The translations under genes and the position numbers were made by a program. The notes below the pieces were generated by a model. That model made no database searches. It was not told the origin of the DNA and worked only from the letters and a program-made list of their open reading frames with translations. A stretch of 64,000 nucleotides of DNA from Actinoplanes missouriensis 431 (GTDB lineage Bacteria > Actinomycetota > Actinomycetes > Mycobacteriales > Micromonosporaceae): the NCBI RefSeq assembly GCF_000284295.1, contig NC_017093.1:2604001-2668000 (forward strand), in the 5' to 3' direction. How positions within the stretch are numbered: position 1 is the first letter of the stretch; every line of letters begins with the position of its first letter. Shown here one piece after another: positions 16,356 to 25,290 of the stretch.

Positions 16356-18692
16356 ATGGTTGACACGGTGAGCGAGGCCGACTCGGCGGGGCCGATAGGG
16401 CTGTTACGCGACAAGAGGATGCGCCGGCATCTGCTGATAAGCGCCAGTGTCCTTGTTGCCGCGCTGGCGACGTTCCTGCCTCTCTGGTCGCTGACCAGCA
16501 GTAACTTCGACGAGGTCGAACATCGTGACGCCGTCCGGCAGGCGGCAGGGTTGCAGGCGGCGTTGAACGCCCAGGCGCAACGGCTGATCGACTTCGGGAT
16601 CACCAACTCGGTGTGGACCGGCGCGGTCGACGTGATCCGTACCGGCGACTCCGACATGGCGCTGACGAACTTCCCGCCCCACCTGATCGGCGGCGCCTAC
16701 CATTTCGCCGGACTGATCGCGGTGAACCGGGCCGGGCGGATCCGCGGCGGCGGCCTGGTCGTCGGCGGTGTTTATCAGCGCCTGCCCGGTCAGTTCCCCG
16801 AGGCGCCGATCCTGCAACTCATGTGGCAACCCGACGCCGCCGCGGGGACACCGGCGTGCGGTCTGGTCACCGTCGCCCGGGAACCGCACCTGTACTGCGG
16901 ATTCCCCGCCTACCACACCCACGGCAAAGGCAACAGCAACGGCGGCTTGATCATGCTGAAACCGGTCGACGCCGCCCTGCTCGCCACACTGTCCGAGGCA
17001 GCCGACGCCCAGGTGTATCTGAGCACGGACCCCGGAAGGGCCCAGGTAACGCACGGGGAACTTCCCACTCTGCTCGGCCCGATGACGGTCAACACCGACC
17101 TTTCCGGACACGCCATGACCGCCCACGCCGTCGTCACCGGCGTCGACGGGCAGATCGTCAGGCTGCACGCCGTCCGGGACCGGCCCATGCGCGAGATGGC
17201 CTCCACCACCTTGAGCATGATGTTGCTGGCCGCTGCGGGATTCACCATCGTCATCGTCGTGTTGATGATCGTGTTGGTGCGCAGCAGTGTCCAGGTACAG
17301 ATCGGCCCACTGCGGCACACCACCGAGAGGATCATGAACTCCGGTGACCTGAGCTTGCGTGTGCCGGCCCTCGGCCGGGGCCACATCGCCGGGCTCGGCA
17401 GAACCATCAACGCGATGTTGGGCGCCCTGCAACAACAGGAGCAGCAGATCGTCCAAGCCCATAAACGGGAGGAGCAGCAGCTGAACAACCGCCGGCTGGA
17501 AGGTCTCGGCCAACTCGCCGGTGGCGTCGCCCACGACTTCAACAACATCCTGGCGGTGATCAGCAACTACGCAGAAATGATCTCCGAGACCCTCGACTCG
17601 CCAGTACCGGATCCGCAGGACCTGGCCGACGCACGTAAAGACATCGGCCAGATCAGCCGCGCCGCCGAGCGCGCCGCCCGGCTGACCAAACAACTACTCG
17701 CCTTCGGCCGCCGCGACATCACCCAGGTGGAGGTCCTCGACCTCAACCACGTCATCGGCGACATCGAACCCATGCTGCACCGCACCATCGGCGAGCACAT
17801 CCACCTGGTCACGAGCCTGGACCCACAGCTGTGGCACACTCAAGCCGACGTCGGCCAGCTCGAGCAGATTCTGCTCAACCTCGTGGCCAACGCCCGTGAC
17901 GCGATGCCTGGCGGTGGCACGCTGTCCATCGAGACCAGCAACGCCGAGCTCGGCGAATACGACGTCCGCGACGGCTCGCCCCTGCAGGCCGGACGTTACG
18001 TCCGGGTACGCGTCAGCGACACCGGCAGCGGCATGCCACCCGAAGTCATCGAACGCGCCTTCGAACCCTTTTACACCACCAAACCGAAAGGCTCCGGCAC
18101 CGGCCTCGGACTCGCCACCGTGCACGGCATCGTCGCCGCAGCCGGCGGCGACGTGAACCTCTCCTCCGACAGCGGCATCGGCACCACCGTCACCGTCACC
18201 CTGCCCGCCGTCGACACGCCGGCGGACACCCTCACACCCGACACCGGCAAACCCGTCGAACCGGTCACCGGTCGCCCGCCGCACGAGACCATCCTGATGG
18301 TCGAAGACGAGGGCGACCTGCGAGTCATCACCGGCCGCATCCTCACCCGCGCCGGCTACCACGTGCTCACCGCCCGCGGCGGCGAACAAGCCCTCCACCT
18401 TGCCCAAACCCACCCAGGCCCCATCGACCTGCTGCTCACTGACGTGATCATGCCGGAGATGACCGGCAACCAGGTAGCCGCCCGCGTCGAAGCGCTCCGG
18501 CCCGGCATCCCGGTGCTCTACATGTCCGGCTACGCCGAACCCGTCCTGGCCGAGAACGGCACACTTCCCGAAGGTGTCACCATCATCGAGAAACCCTTCA
18601 CCAGCAAGGAACTACTCGACCACATCAGCACCCGCCTCCACCGAGCCGACAGGCTGCCGGGGCCCGCAAACGGCTCCTTCGTCAACCAGTGA
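16356..18692 (+). CDS. Membrane hybrid histidine kinase (CHASE4-HAMP-HisKA-HATPase-REC)
   Basis: A 778-residue sensor kinase. TM1 lies at about residues 26-45, an extracellular CHASE4-like sensor (SSNFDEVEHRDAVRQAAGL through about residue 280), TM2 at about 287-309, then a HAMP region, a coiled coil, and a HisKA box with the phosphorylated His at 393 (GGVAHDFNN). The ATP-binding domain has N-, G1- and G2-type boxes (NLVANARDAMP, DTGSGMP, GSGTGLGLATV). A C-terminal receiver has its phosphoacceptor Asp at 696 (LLTDVIMPEM). No response regulator with an output domain is adjacent, so the signal may pass to a distant Hpt protein. The start ATG follows GTG at 16353, an alternative. Confidence 0.9.
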   Translation: MVDTVSEADSAGPIGLLRDKRMRRHLLISASVLVAALATFLPLWSLTSSNFDEVEHRDAVRQAAGLQAALNAQAQRLIDFGITNSVWTGAVDVIRTGDSDMALTNFPPHLIGGAYHFAGLIAVNRAGRIRGGGLVVGGVYQRLPGQFPEAPILQLMWQPDAAAGTPACGLVTVAREPHLYCGFPAYHTHGKGNSNGGLIMLKPVDAALLATLSEAADAQVYLSTDPGRAQVTHGELPTLLGPMTVNTDLSGHAMTAHAVVTGVDGQIVRLHAVRDRPMREMASTTLSMMLLAAAGFTIVIVVLMIVLVRSSVQVQIGPLRHTTERIMNSGDLSLRVPALGRGHIAGLGRTINAMLGALQQQEQQIVQAHKREEQQLNNRRLEGLGQLAGGVAHDFNNILAVISNYAEMISETLDSPVPDPQDLADARKDIGQISRAAERAARLTKQLLAFGRRDITQVEVLDLNHVIGDIEPMLHRTIGEHIHLVTSLDPQLWHTQADVGQLEQILLNLVANARDAMPGGGTLSIETSNAELGEYDVRDGSPLQAGRYVRVRVSDTGSGMPPEVIERAFEPFYTTKPKGSGTGLGLATVHGIVAAAGGDVNLSSDSGIGTTVTVTLPAVDTPADTLTPDTGKPVEPVTGRPPHETILMVEDEGDLRVITGRILTRAGYHVLTARGGEQALHLAQTHPGPIDLLLTDVIMPEMTGNQVAARVEALRPGIPVLYMSGYAEPVLAENGTLPEGVTIIEKPFTSKELLDHISTRLHRADRLPGPANGSFVNQ

Positions 18693-18924
18693 AGGCGCTG
18701 TCGACGGGCGAGGCCCGGTGGACGACGAGCGGCTGCGGTGGCGGCGGACGGCGTTGCGGTAGTGCAGGTGCCAGCCGCCGGACACGACTGGCGCGTTCAC
18801 CGCGTCCTGGCTGCTGCTGGCCGGGCTGGCCGGAGCGGCGTTGGCCGGCTCGGCGGGAAAGCCGCCGGGGTCATGATTCCGGAAACGTCCGCGTGATCAG
18901 CGCCGCCCTACCTATGGTGGTGCG

Positions 18925-19383
18925 GTGCTGACCCGTGCTGTCCTCGTCCCGTTCCTGGCGGCCGCCCTGCTCGGCGGATCGGCGACCGCCGCGGTGGCCG
19001 TTCCCGCGCCGCCGCCGCTGCTGCAGGGCTGGCTGGTCACCGAGCGCAACCCGGCTCGCTGCCTGACCGGCGGGCCGATCGGCACGGTCCTGTTCACGTC
19101 CCCGTGCAAGGCCGGTGATCAGGCGCAGGACTTCTTCCAGACCAGTGAGGGCCGGTTCACCGCGAACGGGAACTGCGTGCAGCCGGTCGGCTCGCGGCTG
19201 CGGGTGACGGCCTGCACGTTCACCGGCGACCAGGACTGGTGGTTCACCGGCACGCTGCGGGCCGGGCGGAACGGCAGATGCGTCACCGAGGTCGCCATCG
19301 ACCGGGGCGGGGTGGGTACGGTCCGGCTCCGCGAGTGCAGCGAGAAGCCGAACCGGAAGTGGCGCAACCACACCCCGTGGTGA
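18925..19383 (+). CDS. Small secreted protein, ricin B-like pattern
   Basis: A 152-residue exported protein. The N-terminal 27 residues are a Sec signal ending near AVAVPAPPP. The mature part has six Cys and repeated strand patterns (RCLTGGPIGTVLFTSPC, DQAQDFF, CVQPVGSRLRVTACT, DQDWWFTG, CVTEVAI) reminiscent of a degenerate beta-trefoil lectin. Family membership is not certain. The GTG start is preceded by ATGG-TGG sequence with no strong ribosome site. It converges with the methyltransferase gene, 6 bases between stops. Confidence 0.7.
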   Translation: MLTRAVLVPFLAAALLGGSATAAVAVPAPPPLLQGWLVTERNPARCLTGGPIGTVLFTSPCKAGDQAQDFFQTSEGRFTANGNCVQPVGSRLRVTACTFTGDQDWWFTGTLRAGRNGRCVTEVAIDRGGVGTVRLRECSEKPNRKWRNHTPW

Positions 19384-19389
19384 CGGTCG

Positions 19390-20088
19390 TCAGGCGCGTC
19401 CGCTGATCAGGAACTGCATCTGCACCTCGTGACCGGGCGATACCCCGTACCTCTGATCGAGGTCGTAGATGGTGGTCAGCGGGGTGACCTTGATGTCCTT
19501 CAGGCCACCGGCGGCGAGAACCAGGGCGGTCTCGTCGATCGACTTGGCGGTGGCGAGCGGCAGCAGCGACCGCACCTCCTCGTCGTAGAACGCGGTGACG
19601 CCCGGCTGGGTCTGTTCGTCGAGACCGTCCGGGAACCAGGTGCTGTCGACCATGGCGACCAGGCCGCCGGGACGCAGCAGGCGGATCCAGTTCGCGACGG
19701 CGGTGCCGGGCTCGCGCAGCGTCCACGTCACGTAGCGGCCGACGACGGCGTCGAAGCCGGCGTCCGGGAAGTCCGGCGCGACGGCGTCGCCGAGCCGGAA
19801 ATCGGGCGCGTTCGTCACCTCGGCGGCGTGGCGGCGGGCCTGCTCCAGCATCCCCTCGGACAGATCGATTCCGGTCACCCGGTGGCCGAGGCCGGCCACC
19901 GACATGGCCACGTGCCCGCTGCCGGTGCCGATGTCGAGCACGTCCAGCGGCGCGGGCGGCAGGGCCTGCTTCCAGATCTCCGCCCAGGCCGCCCGGTCGT
20001 CGTCGAGCCGTTCCGCCCGCTGCTGGTAGGCGTCGTAGGCGGGCGCCCGTCCGGTCCAGTAGGCGTTGATGCGGTCCTGCGCGGTCAT
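19390..20088 (-). CDS. Class I SAM-dependent methyltransferase
   Basis: A 232-residue soluble methyltransferase with motif I DVLDIGTGSGHVA (about residues 48-60), the acidic residue of the SAM ribose loop (GIDLSEGM) and a motif post-I region. The start overlaps the stop of the ABC ATPase by ATGA, which makes it the last gene of the importer operon. Its substrate may be the imported ligand or a metal-chelating molecule, but nothing in the sequence identifies it. Members of this Rossmann-fold family methylate small molecules or proteins. Confidence 0.88.
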   Translation of the reverse strand: MTAQDRINAYWTGRAPAYDAYQQRAERLDDDRAAWAEIWKQALPPAPLDVLDIGTGSGHVAMSVAGLGHRVTGIDLSEGMLEQARRHAAEVTNAPDFRLGDAVAPDFPDAGFDAVVGRYVTWTLREPGTAVANWIRLLRPGGLVAMVDSTWFPDGLDEQTQPGVTAFYDEEVRSLLPLATAKSIDETALVLAAGGLKDIKVTPLTTIYDLDQRYGVSPGHEVQMQFLISGRA

Positions 20089-20882
20089 GCGGAGATCTCC
20101 TCGTGCTCGTGCTCGTGCTCGTTTTCGTGCAGCGGGTGGAACAGCAGGTGCAGCGAACCCTCGATCTCCAGCCGCCGGATGCCGATGCCGTAGACCGGTT
20201 CGAGGATCTCCGGCCGCAGCACGTCGCTCACCTCGCCGGCCGCGACCACCGCGCCCTGGCCGAGCAGCACCAGGTCGTCGCAGTACCGGGCGGCCAGGTT
20301 CAGGTCGTGCAGCACCACCACCGCACAGGTGCCGAGGCCGCGGACCAGGCGCAGGATCTCGTGCTGATAGCGGATGTCCAGGTGGTTGGTGGGTTCGTCG
20401 AGGAGCAGGTGGGTGGCCTGCTGGGCGAGCGCCCGGGCGATCAGCACCCGCTGCCGCTCGCCGCCGGACAGTCCCGCGAACGAGCGGGCCGCCAGGTGGG
20501 TTGCACCGACCCGATCCAGGCAGCGGGCGGCCACCTCGTGATCGGTGGCGCCGGTGCGCTGGAACGTCGACAGGTGCGGGCCACGGCCGAGCAGCACCAT
20601 CTCGGCGACGGTCAGCGCGGTCTCGCCGCCGGACTCCTGCACCACGACGGCCATCCGGCGGGCGGCCTCGCGCGGGTTCAGCGCGCCGAGCGCGTCGCCG
20701 TCGACGGTGACCGTGCCGGTCGGGCTGCGCAGCGCGCCGTGCAGCAGCCGCAGCAGGGTGGTCTTGCCGCTGCCGTTCGGGCCGATCAGGCCGAGCACCC
20801 GGCCGGGCCGGGCGGTCACGCCGACGCCGTCGATGACCGGGTTCGCGCCGTAGCGCCAGGAGACTCCGGCGGCTTCGATCAT
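20085..20882 (-). CDS. FecCD-type ABC importer, ATP-binding subunit with His/Glu-rich tail
   Basis: A 265-residue ATPase of the iron-siderophore/cobalamin/metal group. Walker A is GPNGSGKTT (about residues 34-42), the signature is LSGGERQRVLIARAL, and Walker B LLLDEPTNHLD. Unusually the last 20 or so residues form a His/Glu-rich tail (HPLHENEHEHEHEE), encoded by short near-repeats (CTCGTG units on the plus strand). Such tails bind Zn, Ni or Co in several metal transporters. The start ATG overlaps the binding-protein stop, and its stop overlaps the methyltransferase start. Confidence 0.9.
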   Translation of the reverse strand: MIEAAGVSWRYGANPVIDGVGVTARPGRVLGLIGPNGSGKTTLLRLLHGALRSPTGTVTVDGDALGALNPREAARRMAVVVQESGGETALTVAEMVLLGRGPHLSTFQRTGATDHEVAARCLDRVGATHLAARSFAGLSGGERQRVLIARALAQQATHLLLDEPTNHLDIRYQHEILRLVRGLGTCAVVVLHDLNLAARYCDDLVLLGQGAVVAAGEVSDVLRPEILEPVYGIGIRRLEIEGSLHLLFHPLHENEHEHEHEEISA

Positions 20883-21832
20883 GAGAAGCGCTGCACGATC
20901 TTCTCGAGGCCGTCGACGGCGAGCGGGGACGGCGGCTCGGTGAAGTTGAACAGCTGCGGCATGACGTCGCCGTTCGCGACGGCCTTGAGCTTGTCGGCAC
21001 CGGGCAGCCCGGTGACGGCCTGCTCGACGGCCTTGGGGTCGCCGTCGCTGTAGAGCAGGATCAGCACGTCGGGGTTGCGGCCGAGCAGCTCCTCGAGGGT
21101 CACCTCGAAGACGCGCTCCTTGCTGTCGCCGAACACGTTGGTGAACCCGGCCGCCTCCAGCTGCGGCTGCGCCATGCTCGTGGACCCGTAGGCGTAGGTC
21201 ACGCCGCCGCCGACGGTCGGATAGAGGACCGCAGCCGTACGTACCGTGGACGGCTTTTGAATCTTGGCGAGACGCTCCCGGAGCTGGGTGATCGCGGCGG
21301 TGGCCTCAGTCTCGCGGTCGAAGACCGTGCCGTAGGACTCCATCTGCCGGTAGACGCTGTCGAAGCTGGGGACCTCGGTGGCGCCGGGGCACATCGCCGG
21401 TTCCTCCAGCAGCGGGATGTCGACCGCGTCGAGGGTCTCCCGGGACAGGTTGTCGACCTGGCCGAGCACCAGGTCGGGCTGCTGGCTGATCACGACCTCT
21501 TTGGAGATCTGCAGGTGGCCGCTGGTGTCGGTCTTGTCGGTGAGCAGCGGGATCTTGTCGATCTCGGCCTGGGTGGCGCCGTCGTAGTAGTCCTTCGGGT
21601 ACTGGCCGGCCCGGGCGGTGACCCGGTCCATGACGCCGAGCGAGTGCAGGTACGGCACGGCGGCGCTCTTGAGCATGACCACGCGCTCCGGGGCCTTGTC
21701 GAAGACCACCTCGGCCCCGCAGTTGGTCAGCTTCAGCGGGTACTGGCCGCCGGCGGGTTCGATGCTCGCCTCGGGGTCGACGCAGGCGGCGGTGAGGAGC
21801 AGGAGCATCGCCGCAGCAGTGATCATCCGCAT
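20879..21832 (-). CDS. ABC importer substrate-binding lipoprotein
   Basis: A 317-residue class III (FepB/BtuF-like) binding protein. The signal ends in a lipobox (LLTAAC). After it come the paired lobes: NCGAEVVFDKAPERVVML and the HSLGVMDRV motif of the N-lobe, and NPDVLILLYSDGD of the C-lobe, joined by a long helix. These proteins bind siderophores, haem, cobalamin or, in some actinobacteria, coenzyme F420-0; the ligand here is not determined. Few His residues are present, so direct free-metal binding is less likely than a complex. Confidence 0.87.
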   Translation of the reverse strand: MRMITAAAMLLLLTAACVDPEASIEPAGGQYPLKLTNCGAEVVFDKAPERVVMLKSAAVPYLHSLGVMDRVTARAGQYPKDYYDGATQAEIDKIPLLTDKTDTSGHLQISKEVVISQQPDLVLGQVDNLSRETLDAVDIPLLEEPAMCPGATEVPSFDSVYRQMESYGTVFDRETEATAAITQLRERLAKIQKPSTVRTAAVLYPTVGGGVTYAYGSTSMAQPQLEAAGFTNVFGDSKERVFEVTLEELLGRNPDVLILLYSDGDPKAVEQAVTGLPGADKLKAVANGDVMPQLFNFTEPPSPLAVDGLEKIVQRFS

Positions 21833-21845
21833 GGGGGTGTGCCTT

Positions 21846-22907
21846 TCAGGAGGCGGTGGCGTACAGACGCCGGATCAACAGGAGCAGGAACGGGGTGCCG
21901 ACCAGGGCGGTGATGATGCCGATCGGGATCTCCTGCGGGGCGAGCAGCACCCGGGCGATCACGTCCGCCCAGACCAGCAGGATCGCGCCGAGCAGGGCGG
22001 CCACCGGGACCACCCGCACGTGCGGGGCGCCGACGATCCGGCGAGCCAGATGGGGTACGACCAGACCGACGAACCCGATGCTCCCGGAGGCGGAGACCAG
22101 CACCCCGACGCAGAGCGACACCACCACGAGCAGTCGCAGGCGCAGCCGGTCCGGGGCGATGCCCAGCGTGTGGGCCGTCTCGTCGCCGACGGCCAGGGCG
22201 TCCAGGCTGCGGCCGATCACGGTGAGGTACCCGATGGTGCCGCCGATCACCACGGCGGCGACCGCGAGCAGCGCGTCCCAGCGGGCCAGGCCCAGCGAGC
22301 CGAGCAGCCAGAACATCACCGATCGGGCGCCTTCGGCACTCCCGGACGCGAAGATCAGGAAGCTGGTGGTGGCGTACAGGGCGTAGCCGACCGCGACGCC
22401 GGCGAGCAGCAGGCGGATCGAGGTGACCCGGCCGCCGCTGCGGGCGATCAGGAAGACGCCCAGGGAGGCGGCCATCGCGCCGAGGAAGGCGCTGGTGGAG
22501 AGCGCGTACTGGCCGAAGCCCGCGCCCGCTCCGAAGAGGATGGCCGCCGCGGCGCCGCTGGACGCGCCCGAGTTGATGCCGAGCAGGTAGGGGTCGGCGA
22601 GCACGTTGCGGACCATCGCCTGCAGGGCCACGCCGCAGACCGCCAGGCCCGCGCCGACCAGGATGCCGAGGATCACCCGGGGGAGCCGGACCTGCCAGAC
22701 GATGGCTTCCTGCGGCGGGGTCCAGGTGACGTCGCCGATGCCGAGCAGCTGGTGGGCGATGATCCGGGCCACGGTGGCCGGGCTGATGCCGATCGCCCCC
22801 GTGCCGACGGCGACCAGCCCGGTCACGACGAGGGCCGCAGTGAGGACCGTCAGCCAGATCGTGGTCCGGCGTCGCTGCACGCCGACGCCGAGCACGTCGG
22901 TGGTCAC
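21846..22907 (-). CDS. FecCD/BtuC-type ABC importer permease
   Basis: A 353-residue permease with about ten membrane helices. Family segments are WQVRLPRVILGILVGAGLAV (early helix-loop), the conserved LLGINSGASSGAA, and FVGLVVPHLAR, the coupling-helix region that contacts the ATPase. It is the first gene of the operon permease-binding protein-ATPase-methyltransferase and begins with GTG 17 bases after a 27-bp palindrome. F420-0-like, cobalamin and siderophore importers share this architecture, so the substrate stays open. Confidence 0.9.
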   Translation of the reverse strand: MTTDVLGVGVQRRRTTIWLTVLTAALVVTGLVAVGTGAIGISPATVARIIAHQLLGIGDVTWTPPQEAIVWQVRLPRVILGILVGAGLAVCGVALQAMVRNVLADPYLLGINSGASSGAAAAILFGAGAGFGQYALSTSAFLGAMAASLGVFLIARSGGRVTSIRLLLAGVAVGYALYATTSFLIFASGSAEGARSVMFWLLGSLGLARWDALLAVAAVVIGGTIGYLTVIGRSLDALAVGDETAHTLGIAPDRLRLRLLVVVSLCVGVLVSASGSIGFVGLVVPHLARRIVGAPHVRVVPVAALLGAILLVWADVIARVLLAPQEIPIGIITALVGTPFLLLLIRRLYATAS

Positions 22908-22923
22908 GTTGTTCTTGCTCCCC

Positions 22924-22950
22924 GGTTGTTGCCAAATATTGGCAACAACC
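22924..22950. promoter_or_regulatory. 27-bp palindromic operator of the ABC importer operon
   Basis: Perfect 12-bp arms GGTTGTTGCCAA / TTGGCAACAACC with an ATA spacer, ending 17 bases upstream of the permease start. It is the likely operator for a repressor sensing the imported substrate. It does not match the consensus of Zur, DtxR/IdeR or Nur that I know, so the regulator is unknown. Confidence 0.82.
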
Positions 22951-22964
22951 TAACAGCAAGATCT

Positions 22965-24044
22965 TCAGGGGGTCCAGCCCAGGGCCTCGTCCACTCTGCT
23001 CAGCACCGCGTCGTCGTCCTGGCCCACGCCGCGCAGCAGGTCGACGGCTGTCGTGCGGATCTGACCGACGATCATCGTGACCGGCAGCGGCGGCGCCTCG
23101 TCCAGAAGCTTCCCGGCGATACGTACCGCTTCCAGCGCGTCCGCGTCGGCCTGCCCGGCGTGCCGATCCGGGTCGTCGCGCCCGGTCAGGTCGGTGGCGA
23201 GGGACTCACCGGCCGACCGCACCGCCCCGGCCAGCGCACCGATCGCCCGATTCAGATCAGGCGGGGTCTCGCTGTGCAGACGGGTCAGCGTCACCGCGTT
23301 CCGGGCCAGCATCCACACGTTGCCGACCACGTGATCCAACTGGTGGGTGGTCTCCTCGACGTTGCGCACCTGACGCAGCCGGCGCCGCTTGCGCACCCGC
23401 AGCCGCAGCGTCTCGCCGGCCGCCAGAGCCGCCGCATGCAGCCTTTCCACACAGACATTCAATTGATGGGTACGGTCGAGAACCGCATCCGCCGCTTTTT
23501 CGTCGTGCCGGGTCAGCGCCTCGTTGAGGTCGTCCAGCAGGTCGGCGAGGTCCGCGTAGGTGCGCCGCGCCTCGGCGACCAGCGGAGCGAGTGGCTTGCG
23601 CGCCACCAGCAGCTGACTCGCCGCGATCGCCACCGCGCCGCCGATCAGCGCGTCGGCGAACCGGAACGGCACCAGCCGGCCCTGCGGAGCGGCGACCACC
23701 ACCAGATAGATCGCCGAGATCGCGGAGTTCGTCACGAGGGTGCTGCTCGCCCCGGCCGCGATCATCGGACCGACGGTGAGCAGCAACACCACGAAGAGGC
23801 TGAGCACCCCCGATCCGAGCCCCAGCACCACCAGCTCGGCGACCAGCACGCCGGCGGCCACCCCGAAGACGATCTCGGTGGTCTGGCGGAGCTGCCGGCC
23901 CCGGGACTCGGCGAGCACGATGAGCGTGGCGGACGGCGCGAAGAGCGGGTCCGGGTGGCCGATCACGTGCGCGGCGAGAAGCCAGGCGACGGTCGCGGCC
24001 GTGGCGGCGACGCCCGCCGGCAGCAGTGCTTTGATCTTGAACAC
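22965..24044 (-). CDS. FUSC-family membrane protein (aromatic acid exporter-like)
   Basis: A 359-residue protein with about six N-terminal hydrophobic helices (residues 5-170, with the typical RGRQLRQTTEIVFGVAAGVLVAELVV), followed by a long helical cytoplasmic region rich in Leu/Arg and coiled-coil patterns. This is the FUSC half-size architecture related to aromatic carboxylic acid and fusaric acid exporters; the substrate is unknown. The GTG at 24044 starts directly before the first helix; the ATG at 24083 would add 13 residues. Neither has a strong ribosome site. The gene is divergent from the flavodoxin gene, with overlapping start areas. Confidence 0.8.
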   Translation of the reverse strand: MFKIKALLPAGVAATAATVAWLLAAHVIGHPDPLFAPSATLIVLAESRGRQLRQTTEIVFGVAAGVLVAELVVLGLGSGVLSLFVVLLLTVGPMIAAGASSTLVTNSAISAIYLVVVAAPQGRLVPFRFADALIGGAVAIAASQLLVARKPLAPLVAEARRTYADLADLLDDLNEALTRHDEKAADAVLDRTHQLNVCVERLHAAALAAGETLRLRVRKRRRLRQVRNVEETTHQLDHVVGNVWMLARNAVTLTRLHSETPPDLNRAIGALAGAVRSAGESLATDLTGRDDPDRHAGQADADALEAVRIAGKLLDEAPPLPVTMIVGQIRTTAVDLLRGVGQDDDAVLSRVDEALGWTP

Positions 24045-24099
24045 GGGAAATCGATCTACCCGAGGCCTCGAAGGGCCAACCATGGGTATGAGATGGCGC

Positions 24100-24699
24100 A
24101 TGACAACTCTGCGTGCCGTGGTGCTGGTCTGCACCCTCAAACCGTCGCCCGCCGAATCCAGCGCCGAGCTGCTCGGTCGCGAGGTGCTCACCGCCCTGTC
24201 CGACCACGACGTCACCGGCGAGGTGATCCGGGTCGCCGACCACGATGTGAAGTTCGGGGTGTCCACGGACGAGGGTGACGGCGACGAATGGCCGGCCATC
24301 CGCGCGAAGATCCTCGACGCCCAGCTGCTGATCATCGCGACGCCGATCTGGATGGGTCAGCCCTCGAGCGTCTGCAAGATGGTCCTGGAACGCCTCGACG
24401 CGGAACTGTCCGAGGAACCGCCGACGATTCCGGGCAAGGTGGCGGCGGTCGCCGTGGTCGGCAACGAGGACGGGGCGCATCACGTCACCGCCGAGGTGCT
24501 GCAGGCGCTCAATGACGTCGGGTTCACGGTGGCGGGGAGCGCGTCGACGTACTGGGTGGGGGAGGCCATGGGCGGTCTCGACTACAAGGACGCCGGTCCG
24601 AAGGCGGACACCACGGGGGCCGCCACCACGACGCTGGCAGCCAACGCGGCGCACCTGGCGCATCTGCTCGCGCGTGAGCCGTACCCTGCTTCCTCGTGA
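24100..24699 (+). CDS. Flavodoxin-family (NAD(P)H-dependent FMN reductase-like) protein
   Basis: A 199-residue soluble flavoprotein. The N-terminal strand-loop region (VVLVCTLKPSPAESSAELLG) binds the FMN phosphate, and IIATPIWMGQPSSVCKMVLERL is the hallmark of the NADPH-dependent FMN reductase/flavodoxin fold. It likely transfers electrons from NAD(P)H to small acceptors such as quinones. The start at 24100 is the last of several in-frame ATG codons (24082, 24088); the exact start is uncertain because a ribosome site is not clear. A hairpin pair follows about 60 bases after the stop. Confidence 0.82.
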   Translation: MTTLRAVVLVCTLKPSPAESSAELLGREVLTALSDHDVTGEVIRVADHDVKFGVSTDEGDGDEWPAIRAKILDAQLLIIATPIWMGQPSSVCKMVLERLDAELSEEPPTIPGKVAAVAVVGNEDGAHHVTAEVLQALNDVGFTVAGSASTYWVGEAMGGLDYKDAGPKADTTGAATTTLAANAAHLAHLLAREPYPASS

Positions 24700-24760
24700 C
24701 CGATGGTCCGTCCGCTTTGTGCCTGCCGGAACTCGTGCGGCGTTCGTCGGACCAGCGCTG

Positions 24761-24822
24761 ACCGCCAGCCGAGCGCATCGGGCTGGCGGTCAGTGCTGTC
24801 GCGGAGGCTCCCGACAGCACTC
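24761..24822. terminator. Two adjacent perfect hairpins
   Basis: Hairpin 1 has arms GACCGCCAGCC / GGCTGGCGGTC (24761-24771 and 24782-24792). Hairpin 2 has arms AGTGCTGTCG / CGACAGCACT (24793-24802 and 24813-24822). Both have 10-nt loops. They may end transcription of the flavodoxin gene. Confidence 0.65.
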
Positions 24823-24826
24823 AGCG

Positions 24827-25290
24827 CCGGCTGGTCCGGCTGGGCGTGAGTGTCGCTGGTGAGGGGTGATCATGTTCGCGAGACGTTCGCTCCTTTCGGC
24901 GCACACGCAACGCCGGCGCCGCGGAGGCGAGGTCACACGCAACGCCTGCGTGGCGATTCATCAACGCCAGGGCCGGGATGGCGGCACACGAACCGCTTCG
25001 GTGCGACCTCATCGTGGCCGGCGCGAACGTCGGCGCGCCGCCGGCTGTGCGGCATCCTGCGAACGGGCTGAGCGAATCCCGCACCCCGCACCCCGCACCC
25101 CGCACCCCGCACCCCGCACCCCGCACCCCGCACCCCGCACCCCGCGACGAACAGCCGCAGCTCACCCTGATGATCAACTCGAGCTGAGTGGCATTGCGGC
25201 TGGTCCGGCTGGTTGTGAGTGTCGCTGGTAAGGGGCGCGAGCAGCACTGGGCGCCGGCTGGTCCGGCTGGTGCTCAGTGCTGTTCGCGCT
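24827..25290. repeat. Dispersed intergenic repeat, locus 1 (three copies)
   Basis: Copies of a roughly 40-bp element built on GCCGGCTGGTCCGGCTGG followed by GTGAGTG(T/C)-type sequence lie near 24827, 25195 and 25254. Related copies occur again at 37.7-37.96 kb, so this is a dispersed family confined to intergenic DNA. Confidence 0.65.
25078..25145. repeat. 7-bp tandem repeat, nine units
   Basis: Nine perfect CCCGCAC units (25078-25140) plus a partial one. Seven is not a multiple of three, so the array reads in all frames as His/Pro/Ala/Arg/Thr periodic peptide. Confidence 0.92.

Noticed and set aside
21618..24278. 886-residue open frame on the plus strand across the importer and FUSC genes
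   Set aside because: It is the reverse complement of well-supported genes (permease, binding protein, FUSC) and its sequence is Arg/Gly/Asp/His-rich shadow peptide.
25078..25145. Possible CRISPR array
   Set aside because: Units are 7 bp with no spacers, and no cas gene is nearby.
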